A DNA stretch of 64,000 nt, taken from NCBI GenBank assembly GCA_964020155.1, contig OZ026557.1, positions 3,078,501 to 3,142,500 on the forward strand. Direction: 5' to 3'. The DNA is from Chondrilla cf. caribensis (taxonomy: Eukaryota; Porifera; Demospongiae; Chondrillida; Chondrillidae). The notes under the pieces are model-generated. The model was not told the DNA's origin and made no database searches. It saw only the letters and a program-made list of their open reading frames with translations. Each line of letters opens with the position of its first letter. Within the stretch, counting starts at the first letter, position 1. Shown here one piece after another: positions 60,965 through 64,000 of the stretch. Both the position numbers and the translations under genes were made by a program.

Positions 60965-62415
60965 AAATGCAGTTGGTGAAGAGAGTTCTTCATCTGGACG
61001 TTTCAACCCTGTGGGTCGTCTTCAGTAGTTGGTGTGCCTTGAGAGATACCGTTCTTAAATAGGGTTTAAGCCTCCCTCCAAGAAACATCTGATCTCGTGA
61101 CTTCCCTCCTTGAACGAGCAAAGGGGATCCACGATCGATCCAGATGTAGACCAGCATCAAGGTTCATCATAGGTCTTCTTTGCTGGATCTCAAGGGCCTC
61201 AAGAATTTTTCCCCAAAAGTTCTCCATTGCAAGGATTCTAGCTTCTTGCCAGTCAATGTTATGTGCAGTCTCTGGACATGCACGGCAATTCCTTTCAGAG
61301 TATTCTATCTCTTTACCGCCCTCTTGTGTTCCACCATACGAACCTTCAGCATCCTCACAGTCTCACCAATGTAGGTAGCTGGACAGTCTACACAGGGAAT
61401 AGCGTATACAACACCCTTCACATCAAACATACCAGGTTTCCTTTTACTTTCGTGAGGGATTTCCTGAGGGTATTTCTGCATGGAGGTGAAAGTGGTGTGG
61501 ATACCCAATGACCTGCACATTCTGCCGATCCTTTCGCTGAGGCCCTTGATATAATAGGAACATCCTGGCTTTCGGATGACCAGTACCGGGACCATCTCGT
61601 CTCCTCTTCTTCTGCCATTTTTGAATGTATACCTGGGGTACGTAGCCATTTGCCATCAGAGCATTGTGGACATGTTTCAGTACATCTGACAATGCAGATC
61701 CCTTCTTGCAAATCGGCTTTGCTCTATGGCTAAGGCAATCCACAATACCAGACTTTACTTTGGGGTGGTGATGTGAGTTATAGTTGAGGTAGTAGTCGTG
61801 TGGGTAGGATTTCTGTAAACACTGGTGGTTAACTTGTCTCCATCATGTTTCACATGGACATCGAGGAAAGGGATTGTCCCGTCTTCTTCTCTCTCCATAG
61901 TGAAATGGATGTCATCGTGTTGACCATTTAGATGTTTCAGGAAGTTTTGTAGCTCACTGTCTCCACAATCCCACTTTACAAATGTGTCATCAACATAGCG
62001 CAACCACAGTGAGGGCTTATATATGTGGGGCTGTTACCAGCACCCGAGACTCAAAGTCCTGCATGTAGATATTTGCTATGACTGGGGACAGTGCAGAACC
62101 CATGGCCGCACCTTCAACCTGCTCATAAAGTTACCTCCAAGGTGAAAGTATGTGGTGGTATTAAGTTCGGTGAGTGAGACAATGTCTGTAGACAGCAAGA
62201 TCTTTCTGTCTCTTAGGGTGTCGTCTTCTGCATGCAGATCCTCAATATCTCTTACAGTGTCACCAGTTGGTACCTTGGTGAATAGACTGACAACATCAAA
62301 ACTCACCATGATGTCATTATGTTGAACATCAGTTGTCTCCAACTTCTAAACGAAGTCCTCAGAGTCCTTGACGATGGATGACGTGGTACCGACCAGAGGT
62401 TGTAGGATGTTGGAA
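60965..62415 (-). mobile_element. Penelope-like retroelement, degenerate
   Basis: On the minus strand, in order. A reverse-transcriptase part (62342-62076, 'MVSFDVVSLFTKVP') comes first. The catalytic box 'RYVDDTFVKW' follows (about 62003), with 'IPFLDVHV'. Then comes the GIY-YIG endonuclease ('GVVYAIPCVDCPATYIGETVR' in pieces: VVYAIPC and YIGET; 61420-61305), continuing in another frame to 'NIDWQEARIL' and 'MNLDAGLHLD' (about 61290-61100). There are several frameshifts and a stop. The order RT then GIY-YIG defines the Penelope class. The 3' end lies near 60965, within the former intron 1 of gene E. Confidence 0.85.
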
Positions 62416-63208
62416 TATATGTTGTTAAATATATAATCTTATATGTACACGTATATTTGTATGCAGTATAATACTATATGTACTTTCATGTACATCAGCA
62501 TACAAATAATTATTATGTGTCAAATGGACACGTGCACAGGGGAGAATTTTGATCGGCGACAAAACATATCTTGCTTGTTATCAGAAGGACCATACTACTA
62601 CCACAAGTGTGGCCATGCATCCGTATTAAAGCTATGATGCATCATGTGGGCACTGGAGAGGCCGTGGTGACCAGCAAAGAATTTGACATTTTTGGCTAGT
62701 CACCACGATGCCTATAACACACCCAGGAGTCTGTGTATGCATCCAAATTTGTGTTGCTAAGTTTGATATGGACACTGGGCAGCCTCTGATCACCAGAAAT
62801 AGAGTGTAAAATTACCTGAGTGCACATAATCACCACAAGGTGTAATACACATATATTGGAATTCACATACAAAAGTATACAAAATTTTGTATTATATGGA
62901 CATTGGGGAGAATTTATGATGTGCGAAAAATTGTATCTTGTTTGTTATCAGAAGAATCGTATTACTACGTGTTTCATATGTTAGATTGATTTGACTTGGA
63001 TTTCCTATGGACAGGGATAAATTGAACAATGCAGCTATAAGCCGATTAATGAAGATCACGATTTTCTTTTTGTGTTAATGTCTAAATGTAGTCGTATTCT
63101 TATAGCTCTTTTTAGCAAATGCTTCCTACGGCTCTTTCAGCGTTGTTTTGCTACCAGGTGTGATCCGCCCGACTATCACGTGATCGTATATAACGTAACC
63201 TTGTTAAC
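62416..63208. other. Intergenic before the dioxygenase gene
   Basis: Two diverged copies of one sequence ('gggagaattt..gat..gcgacaaa', 'atcttg.ttgttatcagaag') at 62535-62615 and 62893-62975. No gene is seen. Confidence 0.5.
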
Positions 63209-64000
63209 ATGGCTGCCACATTGTCTCCCAAACAAGTTGATAAATTCCACAAAGACGGGTTTCTTGTGGTCGAAAACTTCTGTTCCGACGAAGAATGCGA
63301 TTCTTTGAAGGACAGATGTTACAAAATCATCGACGAAGTTGACTTTGCAACGCATCCTATCATCAGCTATTCTACCGAGAAACGACAGCATGCCAGCAAA
63401 GATTATTTTTTAAAAAGTGGTGACAAGATTCACTTCTTCTTCGAGGAAGGCGCTTTGAACGAAGACGGATCCCTAAAAGTAGAACCGAAGATGGGAATCA
63501 ACAAGCTTGCCCATGGTTTGCACGCGTGTGACCCTGTCTTCAAAGAATTTACACATAGCGAGAAAATTGTGTCGCTGATCAAGAGCTTGGGTATCAAAAA
63601 GGCCGCAGTAATTCAAGGAATGTGTATTATCAAACCGCCGAGAATCGGAGGCGTGGTAAAACCCCACCGAGACTCCACTTTTCTTTATACCGACCCGATG
63701 CATCTTTACGGTTTCTGGATGGCGCTGGAAGACGTTACCAAGGAAAACGGATGTCTTTGGTTCGCCCCCGGGTCCCAGAATAATCCAGTTACCAGGAGGG
63801 TTATGAGGACCAGTGATGATCCAGATAACATAACTCTGCAAACCTTCGGAGAATTGAGTGATGTACCAGATAGCGCTTATGTGCCAGTTGAAGTGAAGAA
63901 GGGAAGCATGGTGTTGATCCATGGCATGGTTTTGCACAAAAGTGCCAAAAATGAATCAGATCGCTCAAGGCTGATTTATACTTTTCACGTTTATGATGAA
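63209..64000 (+). CDS. PHYHD1-like phytanoyl-CoA dioxygenase domain protein, 3' end outside window
   Basis: 264 codons are open to the window end without an intron, starting MAATLSPKQVDKFHKDGFLV. Fe(II)/2-oxoglutarate dioxygenase fold: the metal-binding H-x-D is at His153/Asp155 ('KPHRDSTFLY') and the distal His is at 243 ('GMVLHKSAKN'), with the 2-oxoglutarate-binding Arg close after ('SDRSR'). The spacing of the three ligands equals that of human PHYHD1 as I recall it, shifted by three residues. The family's usual length is about 290 aa, so about 25 codons are missing. The 'LYGFWMALEDVTKENGCLW' segment is typical. It is a cytosolic oxidoreductase whose physiological substrate is not settled. 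It is unrelated to the neighbouring clusters. Confidence 0.93.
   Translation, partial: MAATLSPKQVDKFHKDGFLVVENFCSDEECDSLKDRCYKIIDEVDFATHPIISYSTEKRQHASKDYFLKSGDKIHFFFEEGALNEDGSLKVEPKMGINKLAHGLHACDPVFKEFTHSEKIVSLIKSLGIKKAAVIQGMCIIKPPRIGGVVKPHRDSTFLYTDPMHLYGFWMALEDVTKENGCLWFAPGSQNNPVTRRVMRTSDDPDNITLQTFGELSDVPDSAYVPVEVKKGSMVLIHGMVLHKSAKNESDRSRLIYTFHVYDE

Overview
The window is AT-rich animal nuclear DNA with short GT-AG introns, TATA-box promoters, long (CA)n tracts and many degraded transposable elements. The retroelement types point to a sponge, probably a demosponge. They include a retroelement C-terminal domain that I know as abundant in sponge genomes, Penelope-like elements and a Ty3 relic. 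A death-domain/LRR/SH3 gene fits the same origin. The species is inferred, not shown.

Left part (1-29200): a tandem array of one secreted-protein gene (family 1). Five copies (1421, 10005, 14356, 19932, 24886) each have two exons, a TATA box about 110 bp upstream, a signal peptide, a short propeptide ending in Lys-Arg, and 8 conserved cysteines. The array units can be anchored at 8855, 12570, 18140, 23714 and 28269. The 12570 and 18140 units (about 5.57 kb each) are nearly identical. Each unit also carries decayed C2H2 zinc-finger sequence on the minus strand. A sponge-type retroelement (3582-4901) and a Ty3/gypsy relic (7027-8840) lie in the first unit. A sixth, divergent family-1 gene lies apart at 41622-42717.

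Middle (29200-41500): minisatellites and CA microsatellites, a broken death-domain/LRR/SH3 gene (32469-36940), a hAT-like MITE inside a CA repeat, and a Penelope 3' fragment.

Right part (43300-60960): a second secreted family (family 2) with a four-exon structure: signal peptide, 10-nt microexon, cysteine-rich domain, and hydrophobic GPI-type tail. Three copies look intact (44725, 51093, 57618). One is a pseudogene (48936-49649). One is only a promoter plus exon 1 (60759), cut off next to a Penelope-like element (60965-62415). The cysteine-rich domain resembles the Frizzled/ROR-type CRD. The window ends in an uninterrupted PHYHD1-like dioxygenase gene (63209 to the edge).

The main interest is two unrelated, locally amplified extracellular protein families next to an innate-immunity-type gene. 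By eye, family 1 has the helix and cysteine layout of a four-helix cytokine of the LIF/IL-6 type. Family 2 looks like GPI-anchored ROR-type CRDs. Both assignments are inferences that need structure prediction and profile searches.
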